This document shows, piece by piece, positions 52,778-63,839 of a stretch of DNA of 64,000 nt. Positions within the stretch are counted from its first letter, which is position 1. Each line of letters begins with the position of its first letter. A model generated the notes under the pieces. It was not told the origin of the DNA and searched no databases. It saw only the letters and a program-made list of their open reading frames with translations. Source of the DNA: Prochlorococcus marinus CUG1438 (GTDB taxonomy: Bacteria > Cyanobacteriota > Cyanobacteriia > PCC-6307 > Cyanobiaceae); contig JAEPLS010000002.1 of assembly GCA_017644325.1 (NCBI GenBank), positions 310,001 to 374,000 of the forward strand, written 5' to 3'. Both the position numbers and the translations under genes were made by a program.

Positions 52778-54301
52778 TTAAGGTCTGCGCCAGAAAATAT
52801 TATCTTTTGACAGTAATTGATCAGATTCAGGAGGGCCCCACGTCATAGATTCATAATTATAAATAGGTAACTTCCAAGGAGAATTATCCATCAATTCTAT
52901 TAATGGCGTATAAAGTTTCCAGGCCGCCTCTACTTCATCACTTCGAGTAAATAAAGTTGGGTCAGAAAGCATTGCATCAGCTAATAATCTTACATAGCCT
53001 TCATCTGAAGGTTCTCCAAAAGATTCATCATAAGAAAATTCCATCTCAACAGGTCTGGATTTCATTCCAGAACCAGGAGATTTAACCTCAAATTTGAAAG
53101 TTGCACCTTCATTTGGCTGAATCCTAAGGATAAGTTGATTTGGGGCGGGATTTATTATTGTTGATTCAAATAAATGAACAGGAACGTCTTTGAAAGTCAA
53201 AACAATTTCTCCAAGTCTTTTTGGTAGTCTTTTCCCTGTTCTCAAATAAAAAGGAACCCCTTGCCAACGCCAGTTATCAACGAAAACTTTTGTAGCAATA
53301 TAAGTTTCTGTTGTGCTATTACTATTAACACCATCTTCCTGTCTATATCCTTTGAGTCGATTTGAGATATTTCCACCTTCTCCATATTGACCTCTTATAC
53401 AACAATTCCATGGCTCATTTTCATCAGCAAGTTTTGAAGCTTGAAGAACCTTAGCTTTTTCATTTCTTATTGCTTCTGGTTCAAATTTTCCGGGAGGTTC
53501 CATAGCAGTAACGGCCAGCATTTGAGTCATATGATTTTGAAGCATATCTCTTAAAGCACCAGAGCTTTCGTAATAACCTGCTCTATCTTCCACACCTACT
53601 GTTTCAGATGATGTAATTTGAACACTTGATATATAATTTCTGTTCCAGATTGGTTCAAAAATAGTGTTAGCAAACCTCAAAACAAGAATATTCTGAACTG
53701 TTTCTTTACCTAAATAATGATCAATCCTGTAAATCTGACTTTCTTCAGCGCAACTTTGAACGATCTTATTCAGTTTTTTTGCACTTGAATAATCTTTTCC
53801 AAAAGGTTTTTCAATAACTAAACGACTTTTCTTGGAGTCATCTAAAAGGCCAGCCGACTTAAGAGCTTTACATCCACTTGCATAATAATTCGGAGATACT
53901 GATAAATAAAATGTTCTATTCCCATGAGTAGCTTGTGTTTTATCAATTTCATTTAATCTTTTAGAAAGTCTTACGACGTGATCACTTTTTTGTAAGTCAA
54001 CTGGTTCATAGAAAAGATAATTAGAAAATTGATCCCACTCCCTTTCTTTACCAGATATTTGATTGGATAGCTTTGCTCTCATCTTTTGTCTAAACTCATC
54101 ATCAGTCCAAGGTCTTCTGGCACAGCCAATAATTCCAAATTCACTAGGAATTCTTCTTTGCAAATAGAGTTCAAATAAGGCTGGTATTAATTTTCTATGA
54201 GTAAGATCTCCACTCGCACCAAAAATTACTAAGCATTGTGGAGAAATGACTCTTTCTTGCCGTAAACCTAATCTTAGAGGATTACTTAGAGTTGAAGGCA
54301 T
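52778..54301 (-). CDS. zwf: Glucose-6-phosphate 1-dehydrogenase
   Basis: A 507-residue Zwf. NADP site: VIFGASGDLTHRKLIPALFEL; catalytic motif: RIDHYLGKETVQNILVLRFAN; co-substrate part: KPFGKDYSSAKKL. It opens the oxidative pentose phosphate route and gives NADPH at night. First gene of the zwf-opcA-cobB operon. Confidence 0.95.
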   Translation of the reverse strand: MPSTLSNPLRLGLRQERVISPQCLVIFGASGDLTHRKLIPALFELYLQRRIPSEFGIIGCARRPWTDDEFRQKMRAKLSNQISGKEREWDQFSNYLFYEPVDLQKSDHVVRLSKRLNEIDKTQATHGNRTFYLSVSPNYYASGCKALKSAGLLDDSKKSRLVIEKPFGKDYSSAKKLNKIVQSCAEESQIYRIDHYLGKETVQNILVLRFANTIFEPIWNRNYISSVQITSSETVGVEDRAGYYESSGALRDMLQNHMTQMLAVTAMEPPGKFEPEAIRNEKAKVLQASKLADENEPWNCCIRGQYGEGGNISNRLKGYRQEDGVNSNSTTETYIATKVFVDNWRWQGVPFYLRTGKRLPKRLGEIVLTFKDVPVHLFESTIINPAPNQLILRIQPNEGATFKFEVKSPGSGMKSRPVEMEFSYDESFGEPSDEGYVRLLADAMLSDPTLFTRSDEVEAAWKLYTPLIELMDNSPWKLPIYNYESMTWGPPESDQLLSKDNIFWRRP

Positions 54302-54411
54302 ATTTTTAGTATTCTTTTTTTAAAATCCTCCTTTTTTACAAGATTAGCTACATAATGTGTCTAAACCAAAAAGTATTTAGTGAGTGAAAATTAAATCTAA
54401 ATGTTAAAGAT

Positions 54412-55524
<1,113 letters not shown>

Positions 55525-55703
55525 TTAGTTTTCTTTATATAAAAGATTATCAATTTGTATTGTAATTTGTAGTGATTTTACAAAAATGGTTACGTTTTGA
55601 GATCGGAATAAATAAGCGAAATTATTTTTATTTTTCAGTATTTGTTGTTTTTATCTGTATAGTTACACAGAAATAATTTTTTATCTTTTTAAAAAATTGA
55701 TTT

Positions 55704-56237
55704 ATGAATAATCCTCAAGGATCAGTAGATCATTCTAAAAATGACTACAGGACAATTGAGCAAACCATGGAAAAGCTTTCTGGCGGAACGAGAAGACTTG
55801 CAGCTCAGCTAACTACTTCAGCAAGTTTCGATTCTTTGTGGAATGTTTTAACAGATTATGATCGACTAAACTTATACATCCCAAATCTATTGTCAAGCAA
55901 AAAAATATATCAAAAGAAAAATAATGTCCACTTAAAACAAGTTGGGGCACAAGATTTTCTCGGAATGAAATTTTCAGCTGAAGTAACTATCGATTTATTT
56001 GAGGATAAAGAACTTGGCCTTTTAGAATTCAGTTTGATTAAAGGTGATTTCAGAAAATTTGAAGGCAGTTGGAAAATTCAAAATATTAAAGATACTTCAA
56101 AAAATTCATTAATCTATGACCTTACTGTTCAGGGTTGTCAGTGGATGCCCATAGGGATGATAGAGAAAAGACTAAAAAAGGATCTTTCAGAAAACTTAAT
56201 AGCTGTCGATAGACAAGCAAAATCATCACAAAATTAG
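55704..56237 (+). CDS. SRPBCC (COQ10/cyclase-like) lipid-binding protein
   Basis: A 177-residue START-like fold. Signature parts are TTSASFDSLWNVLTDYDRLNLYIPNLLSSKKIY at the start and GSWKIQNIKDTSKNSLIYDLTVQ. Proteins of this type bind hydrophobic ligands such as quinones or aromatic polyketides. In cyanobacteria the function is unknown. It lies next to tRNA-Glu. Confidence 0.75.
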   Translation: MNNPQGSVDHSKNDYRTIEQTMEKLSGGTRRLAAQLTTSASFDSLWNVLTDYDRLNLYIPNLLSSKKIYQKKNNVHLKQVGAQDFLGMKFSAEVTIDLFEDKELGLLEFSLIKGDFRKFEGSWKIQNIKDTSKNSLIYDLTVQGCQWMPIGMIEKRLKKDLSENLIAVDRQAKSSQN

Positions 56238-56254
56238 TTTATTTTTTTAGAAAA

Positions 56255-56327
56255 TAGCCCCAAGGGGATTCGAACCCCTGTCGCCTCCGTGAAAGGGAGG
56301 TGTCCTAGGCCTCTAGACGATGGGGCC
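56255..56327 (-). tRNA. trnE: tRNA-Glu (UUC)
   Basis: A full cloverleaf of 73 nt: acceptor GGCCCCA paired with TGGGGCT, D-stem GTC/GAC, anticodon stem CCTCC/GGAGG around CTTTCAC (anticodon TTC), and T-arm AGGGG-TTCGAAT-CCCCT. The CCA end is not encoded. This tRNA also supplies glutamate for 5-aminolevulinate and chlorophyll synthesis. Confidence 0.95.
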
Positions 56328-56368
56328 TGGAAGTTAGCATAACTGCTTATTAAAAATTAAGAGTAAAG

Positions 56369-57520
56369 CTAGCCTTTCGTCAAGTTTTGTTGCTCTTTGT
56401 TTTGTCCTTGCCACACAGGAACGGTGAAATGGAAGCATGAACCAACTCCCATCTCAGATACAACCCATATTCTGCCTCCATGGACCTCCACTATCCTTCT
56501 GCATACAGACAACCCTATCCCAAATCCTGAAGTTCCTTCAGAAGTCTGTGGGAGCCTGACTCTATCAAGAAAAATTCTTTTTTGTTCGCTTACAGGAATA
56601 CCAGCTCCTTTGTCACAAACTGTTATTTCTACCCATTGATTGGTCTTGTGTATCATTGTAATTTTTATAGATCCAGAGTCTTTAGAAAATTTGATAGCAT
56701 TTTCAATTAAATTTAAAAATACTTGCCTCATTCTTCTTTGATCTGCAAATACACTTGGCAAGTCAGATGGAATATCAGTATCAATTACAATTTTCCTTAG
56801 TCTCCAAAACTTTTCTAATTCGAGTATCACTTCAGCACTAATGTTTCCTAAATCAATTTTCTGAGGGTTAAATAATGCTTCCCATTTTGTTGTTCCAACT
56901 TCTAAAAGATCCTGAGATAATAGTTCAATTTCTTCTAATCTTCTTTTTATCACCTCTTGCAATTTTGAAATATTTATTTGTCCTAGCTTTTGACTTTGAA
57001 CAGCTAAAGTAGCTGCCGTCAAGGGAGTTCTTAATTCATGCGCTACCATTCTTAATAATCTTTCCTGGGACTCTATTCTTTTTGTTAATGTCTCATTTTC
57101 TTGTCTTAAAACAAGAAGTTCGTCTTCTAGAAGAAATTCTTTTTGAGTTCTTATGGAATCAAGTTTGGATGGTTGCAAATTAATACCTAGATTTTTTGTC
57201 AAACCTTCCTGTGTCCACCTTGGCAACCATTTCTGCAACTGAGAGAAAATATTACTTCCAGCAAATATTTGCTTTGGAGATGGGGAAACTTTTATTAGAG
57301 CGGGAATAGCAACTAATCTATGTAACTCAAGTAATTCCGGTTGTTCAGTGGGCTCAGAGACCTGAAGAGAAATCTCAAATTCACAGTCATCTGATTCTAA
57401 ATAAGCTATTACTGACTTAATATCACTACTAGAAAGTTGATTTCTGGCAGCTACAAGTATTAATTTTAGCTCTTTTTTATCATTCAAATGATTTCCCCTG
57501 AAGTGTTGAAAAGCTGTCAA
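56369..57520 (-). CDS. sasA: Clock output histidine kinase SasA
   Basis: A 383-residue kinase. Residues about 17-100 form a KaiB-like thioredoxin-fold domain ([29 protein letters not shown]), then a coiled coil, HisKA with H161 in [15 protein letters not shown], and HATPase with [12 protein letters not shown] and [20 protein letters not shown]. It reads the KaiC state and phosphorylates RpaA. No ATG is at the 5' end; TTG at 57520 or at 57487 (LNDKKELK) could start it. Confidence 0.92.
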   Translation of the reverse strand: MTAFQHFRGNHLNDKKELKLILVAARNQLSSSDIKSVIAYLESDDCEFEISLQVSEPTEQPELLELHRLVAIPALIKVSPSPKQIFAGSNIFSQLQKWLPRWTQEGLTKNLGINLQPSKLDSIRTQKEFLLEDELLVLRQENETLTKRIESQERLLRMVAHELRTPLTAATLAVQSQKLGQINISKLQEVIKRRLEEIELLSQDLLEVGTTKWEALFNPQKIDLGNISAEVILELEKFWRLRKIVIDTDIPSDLPSVFADQRRMRQVFLNLIENAIKFSKDSGSIKITMIHKTNQWVEITVCDKGAGIPVSEQKRIFLDRVRLPQTSEGTSGFGIGLSVCRRIVEVHGGRIWVVSEMGVGSCFHFTVPVWQGQNKEQQNLTKG

Positions 57521-57593
57521 TCCTTATAAACACATTAAGATATTTTTTTTTATTCTACTAATAAGCTATGAAATAAATAGGACTTATTTATAT

Positions 57594-58136
57594 ATGGTTG
57601 TCATTAATCAAAAGAAAGATTTAAATTTTGGGAAAAATAATCATCCAGAAATTACTATAAATAGTAATTTAAAAAGATGGTTTTCCAGAAATATTGGGTT
57701 GTGGAAATCTAATAGAACTTACTTCCTTGATGAATCACAAAAAACTTATAATTTATGTATGAATATAAATATAGAAGCTCTTGAAAATGCCACCGAATGT
57801 GAGCATCACTATAAATTTACTTGGTATCCAGAAAAAAAATATAATTTCTTTGAGGAAAATCCTCAATATAAAGAACGAGGAGAAATGCGTGCATTTTTAA
57901 AGGGACATCAACTTATGAGGGAAAATTTTTATCTAAGTGATGATGAAGGAATTTCAAATATTAAGCAAGTAGATGAACACGAAATGATTTTTGAATCTTC
58001 TTACAAAGATTGGTACATTCTTGAACATACAAGACTAGTAGATTTGGATAAATATAGATTTAGGGTGATATACTCATGGAAAAACAATAAGCTAAAAATA
58101 GTAGAAAACCATCATGAAATTAAAATTATTAAGTGA
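57594..58136 (+). CDS. CpeS/CpcS-like lipocalin-fold protein
   Basis: A 180-residue protein. The start FSRNIGLWKSNRTYFLDESQK resembles the G-x-W-x-S-x-R-T segment of CpeS/CpcS chromophore lyases, and the rest alternates beta strands ending RVIYSWKNNKLKIVEN. Prochlorococcus keeps remnants of phycoerythrin metabolism, so a bilin lyase is plausible, but the C-terminal part is less typical. It diverges from sasA across 73 bp. Confidence 0.5.
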   Translation: MVVINQKKDLNFGKNNHPEITINSNLKRWFSRNIGLWKSNRTYFLDESQKTYNLCMNINIEALENATECEHHYKFTWYPEKKYNFFEENPQYKERGEMRAFLKGHQLMRENFYLSDDEGISNIKQVDEHEMIFESSYKDWYILEHTRLVDLDKYRFRVIYSWKNNKLKIVENHHEIKIIK

Positions 58137-58198
58137 AGAGTTTGAAAAATGAAAATGTAAATATGTAAGATGTTATTTTATTATTAAAGTCTTAATTA

Positions 58199-58648
58199 AT
58201 GAGTACTAATTTTCGAAAAAAAAAGTTTTTTAATTTATTAAATATACCTTTACTTTTTTACTTAACTATTTGTGAAATAAATTTCTTAAACAAAAAACTA
58301 TACGCGAATTCAAAACTTCCAGCTTCTAAAGAAGATGTATTTTTGTATAAACAAATAGGAGCTTCTTTCTTATGCAAATCTGTAAATGACAATATAGATT
58401 TTGACTTCAACAAAGCTTTTGCAGTTTCAACGTATACATTTGCGGAAGTTATTTTTTCCAAGCATGGCAACTTAATTAAAGAGGCAGGTAAAGAAAAATT
58501 AACTACACAAAGAGTACTTTATATTGGAGAGATTGAGATTCTAAATAGTGCAATAAAAATTTGTCCCAAAGAAATCCCCAATGATGTAAAGAAAAGATTT
58601 AAGGAAACTCTAAATAAATTAAAAAAACAAAAAAATAAAAAGAATTAA
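58199..58648 (+). CDS. Hypothetical exported protein, 149 aa
   Basis: A basic start and hydrophobic helix (LLNIPLLFYLTICEINFL) look like a signal, with a possible cut near LYANS. The mature domain (PASKEDVFLYKQIGASFLC to the end) is helical with two Cys (FLCKS and IKICPK) that may pair. Similar proteins occur in cyanobacteria; I do not know the function. Confidence 0.6.
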   Translation: MSTNFRKKKFFNLLNIPLLFYLTICEINFLNKKLYANSKLPASKEDVFLYKQIGASFLCKSVNDNIDFDFNKAFAVSTYTFAEVIFSKHGNLIKEAGKEKLTTQRVLYIGEIEILNSAIKICPKEIPNDVKKRFKETLNKLKKQKNKKN

Positions 58649-58658
58649 TATCAAATAA

Positions 58659-59654
58659 TTATCTAAACATTGAGCTAACTGAACTTTCTTCATGAATTCT
58701 CCAAATAGCCTCTCCCAGCATATTCGCAACTGATAGAACCTGTAACTGGGGAAAACTATTTTTAACCTCAACGGGAATACTATTAGTTACTATAACCTGC
58801 TCAAATAAATCCTTAGCACTTAATCTTTCACATGAAGGTGGAGAGAATACTGCATGCGAGGCACAAGCGAATATTCTTTTAGCACCCTCTTGTTTTAATA
58901 GGTTCGCTCCAGAACAAATTGTGCCTCCAGTATCTATCATATCGTCAATTAAGATAGCTGTTTTACCTCTAACTTCTCCAATTACTGTTAAGCTTTCAGC
59001 AACATTATGACCTGCTCTTCTTTTATCAATTATTGCTAGGGGAGCATCATTCATTTGTTTTGCAAATGCTCTTGCTCTAGCAACTCCCCCTACATCAGGA
59101 GAAACAACAACAACTTCTTTTAAATTTAAAGTTTCTAAATAATCTACTAAAACCGGTGAACCGTAAATATGATCACATGGAATGTCAAAATAACCTTGTA
59201 TTTGAGCCGAATGCAAATCCATTGCTAGAACTCTATCGACTCCCGATTTCTCAAGTAAATTAGCAGTAAGTTTTGCGGTTATGGACTCTCTCCCCGAAGT
59301 CTTTCTATCTGCCCTCGCATATCCAAAATAAGGAATTACTGCTGTTATTTGCCTGGCAGATGCCCTCTTGCAGGCATCAACCATAATCATTAATTCCATT
59401 AAACTATCGTTTACTGGAGCGCTTGTAGGTTGTATTAGGAATACATCACAACCTCTAATTGATTGTTGAATCTGAACATAAAGTTCTCCATCTGCAAATC
59501 TTTTGGATATTAAGGGTACATTTTCTATCCCAAGGTATGATGCAATTTCTTCGGCTAATCTAGGATTGGTTGTTCCGCTTACAAGCCTTAATCTACTGTT
59601 TGTTAGATTAAAGTTCGATTCTTTATTTTGCACTGCCGTGATGAAACTTGTCAC
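58659..59654 (-). CDS. prs: Ribose-phosphate pyrophosphokinase
   Basis: A 331-residue PRPP synthetase: KRFADGELYVQIQQSIRGCDVFLIQPT, the metal-binding DLHSAQIQGYFDIPCDHI, the catalytic loop VVSPDVGGVARARAFAK and the PRPP loop AILIDDMIDTGGTI. It makes PRPP for nucleotides, His and Trp. The 250 bp upstream holds nothing else I can support. Confidence 0.95.
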   Translation of the reverse strand: MTSFITAVQNKESNFNLTNSRLRLVSGTTNPRLAEEIASYLGIENVPLISKRFADGELYVQIQQSIRGCDVFLIQPTSAPVNDSLMELMIMVDACKRASARQITAVIPYFGYARADRKTSGRESITAKLTANLLEKSGVDRVLAMDLHSAQIQGYFDIPCDHIYGSPVLVDYLETLNLKEVVVVSPDVGGVARARAFAKQMNDAPLAIIDKRRAGHNVAESLTVIGEVRGKTAILIDDMIDTGGTICSGANLLKQEGAKRIFACASHAVFSPPSCERLSAKDLFEQVIVTNSIPVEVKNSFPQLQVLSVANMLGEAIWRIHEESSVSSMFR

Positions 59655-59904
59655 GAAATTAGCACTGTAAAACTATATCTTTATCGTAGTCGGTTCTGTG
59701 AATTTCGCAAAAGATAATGCCTAGATCTTTTCAAAAGTCACATCTCTTAAGCAAAAACTCAAAAAAGGTTGAATAAAATCATAATTAACTTTAAATTCCT
59801 TATGAAATTAATCAGAATTATTTGTCAAATAAAAAGAATTTGTATATCGTTGAATTTAAAGAATTAATAACAATTAAATTTTAAAGACTAAAGTTATAAC
59901 TAAA

Positions 59905-61428
59905 TTGATGGCTATTAAAACAATTCTTTCAAAAAAATCATTAGGTATACTTATGCATCCCACATCTATTCCAGGTGGGATAATATGTGGAACTTTTGGA
60001 AGAGGTGCTAAAGATTGGATAAAAAAGCTCCATAAATATGGGATTGAATACTGGCAATTTTTACCTCTTTCACCCACCGACTCTACAGGATCTCCATATA
60101 GTTCACCATCAAGTTTTGCCCTAAACCCATGGTTTCTTGATGTAGAAAATTTAATCGAGAAAGGTTTTATATTTATTATTAATAAAGAAGAATTAGAACT
60201 AATAAATCAGAAAAAAAATTATTTTGATTTTGATATTGCTGATGAATTAACAAAAAAATTAGGTCACCTTCTTTTAAAAGGTTGGAGTTCCCAATCTGAA
60301 GAGAGAAAACATAACTTTTATAAATGGCTTAGTAATAATTCTTGGGTTGAAGATTATGCAATATTTGTCGTTATTAGAGAGGAATTCAGTATGTTACCTT
60401 GGTGGGAATGGCCACATGAATTTAAAACAAAAAATAACAAGTTTTTAAAAACATGGACTAAGAAAAAAAAGGAAGAGATACTTATTAAAAAATTAATACA
60501 ATGGCATTTAGATGAGCAATGGAGGGAAATTAAAAACTTTGCAAAATCATTTAATATTAAGCTTATAGGAGATTTGCCCTTTTACGTTTCTAGGGACAGC
60601 GTAGACGTATGGAGTAATAAATCTCTATTCTCAATATTTAAAAATGGAGACTTAATATTTCAGAGTGGGGTGCCACCTGATTATTTTTCATCAACAGGAC
60701 AATTATGGGGTACCCCAACTTACTTTTGGTCAAAACATAAGAGGACAAATTTCAATTGGTGGAGGAAAAGATTTATCAGGCAATTTGAACTTGTAGATTT
60801 ATTAAGATTCGATCATTTCAGAGGTTTAGGAGGTTACTGGAGAGTTAGTGGCAACTCTAAATCAGCAATGTTTGGCAAATGGATTAACTCCCCAGGTAGA
60901 ACACTATTAAAAAAACTAAAAAAAGATTTAGGAGCTGACTACTTACCAATTATCGCGGAGGATCTGGGAGTTATAACACCAAATATAGAAAAATTAAGAA
61001 ATGATTTTCAACTGCCTGGTATGAAGATATTACAATTCGCTTTTGATGGGAACGAAGATAACCCATATTTACCTAAGAATATTAAAGGAGAAAATTGGGT
61101 AGTTTATACTGGTACTCATGACAACTCTACTTCCATCTCATGGTGGGGGTTTTTAGACGAAGAATCTAAAAAAAGAATTAAAGATGAGTATAAATTTTCA
61201 GAAAATCCTTCTACGAGTTTAATTAAAATAGGAATGGAAACAAATGCTAATCTCTTCATCGCTCCAATACAAGATATATTATCTCTGGATGACTCAAGTA
61301 GATTAAATAAACCTGGTACTACAAAAAATAACTGGAGATGGAAGTTAGATCAAACTTTGGAAGAGATAGAAGACGATCTTAGAAAGTTTGGTGAACTAGG
61401 TAATAATTTTGGGAGAACAAGGAAATAG
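59905..61428 (+). CDS. malQ: 4-Alpha-glucanotransferase
   Basis: A 507-residue GH77 enzyme. Motifs: GIEYWQFLPLSPTDSTGSPYS, then IGDLPFYVSRDSVDVW, the nucleophile region LLRFDHFRGLGGYW, the acid/base AEDLGVITP and the transition-state YTGTHDNST. It remodels maltodextrins in glycogen breakdown. It is normal length. Confidence 0.92.
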   Translation: MMAIKTILSKKSLGILMHPTSIPGGIICGTFGRGAKDWIKKLHKYGIEYWQFLPLSPTDSTGSPYSSPSSFALNPWFLDVENLIEKGFIFIINKEELELINQKKNYFDFDIADELTKKLGHLLLKGWSSQSEERKHNFYKWLSNNSWVEDYAIFVVIREEFSMLPWWEWPHEFKTKNNKFLKTWTKKKKEEILIKKLIQWHLDEQWREIKNFAKSFNIKLIGDLPFYVSRDSVDVWSNKSLFSIFKNGDLIFQSGVPPDYFSSTGQLWGTPTYFWSKHKRTNFNWWRKRFIRQFELVDLLRFDHFRGLGGYWRVSGNSKSAMFGKWINSPGRTLLKKLKKDLGADYLPIIAEDLGVITPNIEKLRNDFQLPGMKILQFAFDGNEDNPYLPKNIKGENWVVYTGTHDNSTSISWWGFLDEESKKRIKDEYKFSENPSTSLIKIGMETNANLFIAPIQDILSLDDSSRLNKPGTTKNNWRWKLDQTLEEIEDDLRKFGELGNNFGRTRK

Positions 61429-61442
61429 TTAATAATAGAAGC

Positions 61443-61937
61443 TTATTGATCAATAATCTTATTTTCAATATTTTGAATCTCAATAACATTCACATTTAAA
61501 ATAAAGTATCTCTTTAACACAAAAATAGTTAGAACTAATATAAAAAAATACAAAAATGTTCCCTGCCAGGTATTTATAAGGTCAAATTTGCTGAAAAGAA
61601 AATCCCTTTTTTCTCTCTTAAAAGTTTCTCTTTTTCTAGTTGATAATTCAAGTAATGTATTTTTTTTAAATTCTAAACATTCCTCCAATTTAATTAATAT
61701 AGATCTTATGAATGGATGATTTGGCCTGATATTTTCATTATTATTTTCAATAGAATCTATTGTTTGTATAGGAATTTTTGAAATAAATGACAATTCTTGT
61801 ATAGTTAGTTTTTGTTTTATTCTTGCCTCTTTCACTAACTTCGCAATTTCTCCATAATTATCAAATTCCTCTTGATCCAAATGTTTCTTATTTTCAACTT
61901 TTTTATTAAACAAAAATATACTTCTCAAAATATCCAT
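61443..61937 (-). CDS. RodZ-like helix-turn-helix membrane protein
   Basis: A 164-residue protein. The N-terminal HTH (ARIKQKLTIQELSFISKIPIQTIDSIENN) is of the HTH_25/RodZ type, then a basic linker and one membrane helix (GTFLYFFILVLTIFVLKRYF), and a short outside tail. RodZ links MreB to the wall; the short tail suggests a reduced form. A 36-aa ORF overlaps its start by 13 nt. Confidence 0.7.
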   Translation of the reverse strand: MDILRSIFLFNKKVENKKHLDQEEFDNYGEIAKLVKEARIKQKLTIQELSFISKIPIQTIDSIENNNENIRPNHPFIRSILIKLEECLEFKKNTLLELSTRKRETFKREKRDFLFSKFDLINTWQGTFLYFFILVLTIFVLKRYFILNVNVIEIQNIENKIIDQ

Positions 61938-62035
61938 AATACTTGCTCAAACTTTTTGTTAAATGTTAATGTCTCCTCACCTTCAATAAGTTCATCAAGT
62001 GGAATATTAAAAAATTGAATTATACGGCTTCTCAT
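61925..62035 (-). CDS. Possible 36-aa ORF overlapping the HTH gene
   Basis: An ATG-to-TGA frame (MRSRIIQFFNIPLDELIEGE at the start) running into the next gene by 13 nt on the same strand, as in translation coupling. It is too short to judge by composition. It could regulate the HTH gene or be chance. Confidence 0.35.
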   Translation of the reverse strand: MRSRIIQFFNIPLDELIEGEETLTFNKKFEQVLWIF

Positions 62036-62118
62036 TTTTTTAAAATAAGATCTTTGTTTAATTTAAATCAATTAACAAATTAAAAATAATTAGTTAATTA
62101 CCTGAAATAAATAAAAAG

Positions 62119-63774
62119 CTAAACTGAAGTAATAATATTTTGAACCGCGCTTTTGGCAATATTTAAAGGGCTAAATGTATCTCTAATTAAAATAATAAGT
62201 TTTTTTGCATCACTAAGTTCTAATTTGTCATCTTTGATAAGGCTTAAAAGAAGATTCTTTCGAACTTCTGATCCTTGTTTACTAATAAATAATTTTAGTC
62301 CAGCATTGGCTACTGGTATAAGATCAGAATTAATATTCTCAGAATCCTTAAATAAAATATTTAATAAGCTTTCAACCTTCTCTATTTGAATTCGGCCTTC
62401 ATTATCAAAAACAACTTCTAAAAGTATTTCTAAAATTTCCTCAGAATTATCGGTAAGAAGTTTTTTTGCAATGTAAGGATAGGCTATTTTTAAAATTTTA
62501 AATTCAGGATCTAGTCTTAGTGCCAAACCCTCTTGACTAACAACAGCTCTTATTATTAAGGCAAACCTACTAGGCACTCTAAATGGATAAGAGTACATAA
62601 GTTTTGAAAACTTATCAGTTACGTTTTTAAGATTAAAATTACCAACCTCAGCACTTAAGGAATCACCTAGAACTTCTTTTAATGGTGTGACAAGTTTTTG
62701 AAGGTCTTGATCTTTGGTTAAAAAACCTAACCTCTGAAAATCTTGTGCTAGAAGGTAATATTCTTCATTTATTATGTGAACAATTGCCTTTATAAGAGTA
62801 AGTCTATCTGAGTTTGTGATTTCATCCATCATTCCGAAATCAACATAAGCTAAATTCCCACAGTCTGAATCCCCCCCCTTCAGCGCAAACATATTTCCAG
62901 GATGTGGATCTGCATGAAAATATCCATATTCAAATAATTGCTGTAAGCCACTAATTACACAAGTTTTTATAAAAGAGGAAGGTATTAAGTTGTTTTGCTC
63001 CAACAAAGCCCGATCTCTTAACTTGACTCCATCAATCCAAGAGGTTGTAATAATCCTTTTAGATGAAAACTTTTTTTCAAATTTAGGTATAAAAACGTTA
63101 GGATTTTCCTTGAAAAAACCTGCAAACTTCAAAGCATTTTCACCCTCTTTTTCATAATCAATTTCATCAAAAAGAGCCTTACCAAATTCGTCTATAATTT
63201 CTCCAATTCCAACCCCAATATTTAATGGCAAAAATGGGGATAGAAAAGTTGCTAAAAACCTTAAGATCACTACATCTCGTCTTATTAGAAAATACAAATT
63301 GGGTCTCTGTACTTTTACAGCCAGATAATTATTATCTTTTTTGGCTTTATAGACTTGACCTAAGCTCGCTGACGCAATAGGGCTATCTGGGAACACATCA
63401 AATAATTTATTAGCTGGAGCTCCAAGTTCCTCCTCGATTATTTTTAAAGCAATTTTGTGTTCAAAGGGTGGGAGATTATCCTGTAAATTGGTTAGCTCTG
63501 CAAGCCAATCTTGTCTAACAAGATCCGGCCTAGTTGAAAGCGCCTGTCCTAATTTTATAAAACATGGCCCTAAATTTGTTATTACATCGAAAAGATATTT
63601 TGAGAGATTTTTCTGTACATTTTTATTTTTACTGTTACCTTGAAAAAGTATTCTTAAAAAAAGAAAAAAAATAGTTAAAAGGATATATAAAGCTCTTGGT
63701 ATAAAAATCCATGGTCTCAAAATCAACCAAATTAAGTTTCCTGTTGCTGAATATTTTGTATAAGGACTCGTCAT
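62119..63774 (-). CDS. ABC1 (UbiB/AarF) family kinase-like protein
   Basis: A 551-residue protein. The KxGQ motif and its extension read FIKLGQALSTRPDLVRQDW, the ATP-loop is ASASLGQVYKAK, and the DxHPGN loop is YFHADPHPGNMFAL. A hydrophobic N-terminus (FIPRALYILLTIFFLFLRIL) may anchor it. ABC1 kinases support quinone or lipid handling; cyanobacterial members are linked to plastoglobule-type stress. Divergent from the decarboxylase gene. Confidence 0.88.
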   Translation of the reverse strand: MTSPYTKYSATGNLIWLILRPWIFIPRALYILLTIFFLFLRILFQGNSKNKNVQKNLSKYLFDVITNLGPCFIKLGQALSTRPDLVRQDWLAELTNLQDNLPPFEHKIALKIIEEELGAPANKLFDVFPDSPIASASLGQVYKAKKDNNYLAVKVQRPNLYFLIRRDVVILRFLATFLSPFLPLNIGVGIGEIIDEFGKALFDEIDYEKEGENALKFAGFFKENPNVFIPKFEKKFSSKRIITTSWIDGVKLRDRALLEQNNLIPSSFIKTCVISGLQQLFEYGYFHADPHPGNMFALKGGDSDCGNLAYVDFGMMDEITNSDRLTLIKAIVHIINEEYYLLAQDFQRLGFLTKDQDLQKLVTPLKEVLGDSLSAEVGNFNLKNVTDKFSKLMYSYPFRVPSRFALIIRAVVSQEGLALRLDPEFKILKIAYPYIAKKLLTDNSEEILEILLEVVFDNEGRIQIEKVESLLNILFKDSENINSDLIPVANAGLKLFISKQGSEVRKNLLLSLIKDDKLELSDAKKLIILIRDTFSPLNIAKSAVQNIITSV

Positions 63775-63839
63775 TAAAGTTTAAAAAATATCAAAAAAGG
63801 GTCTAATCAAACACATTCTATATCTGTCGATAATACTTT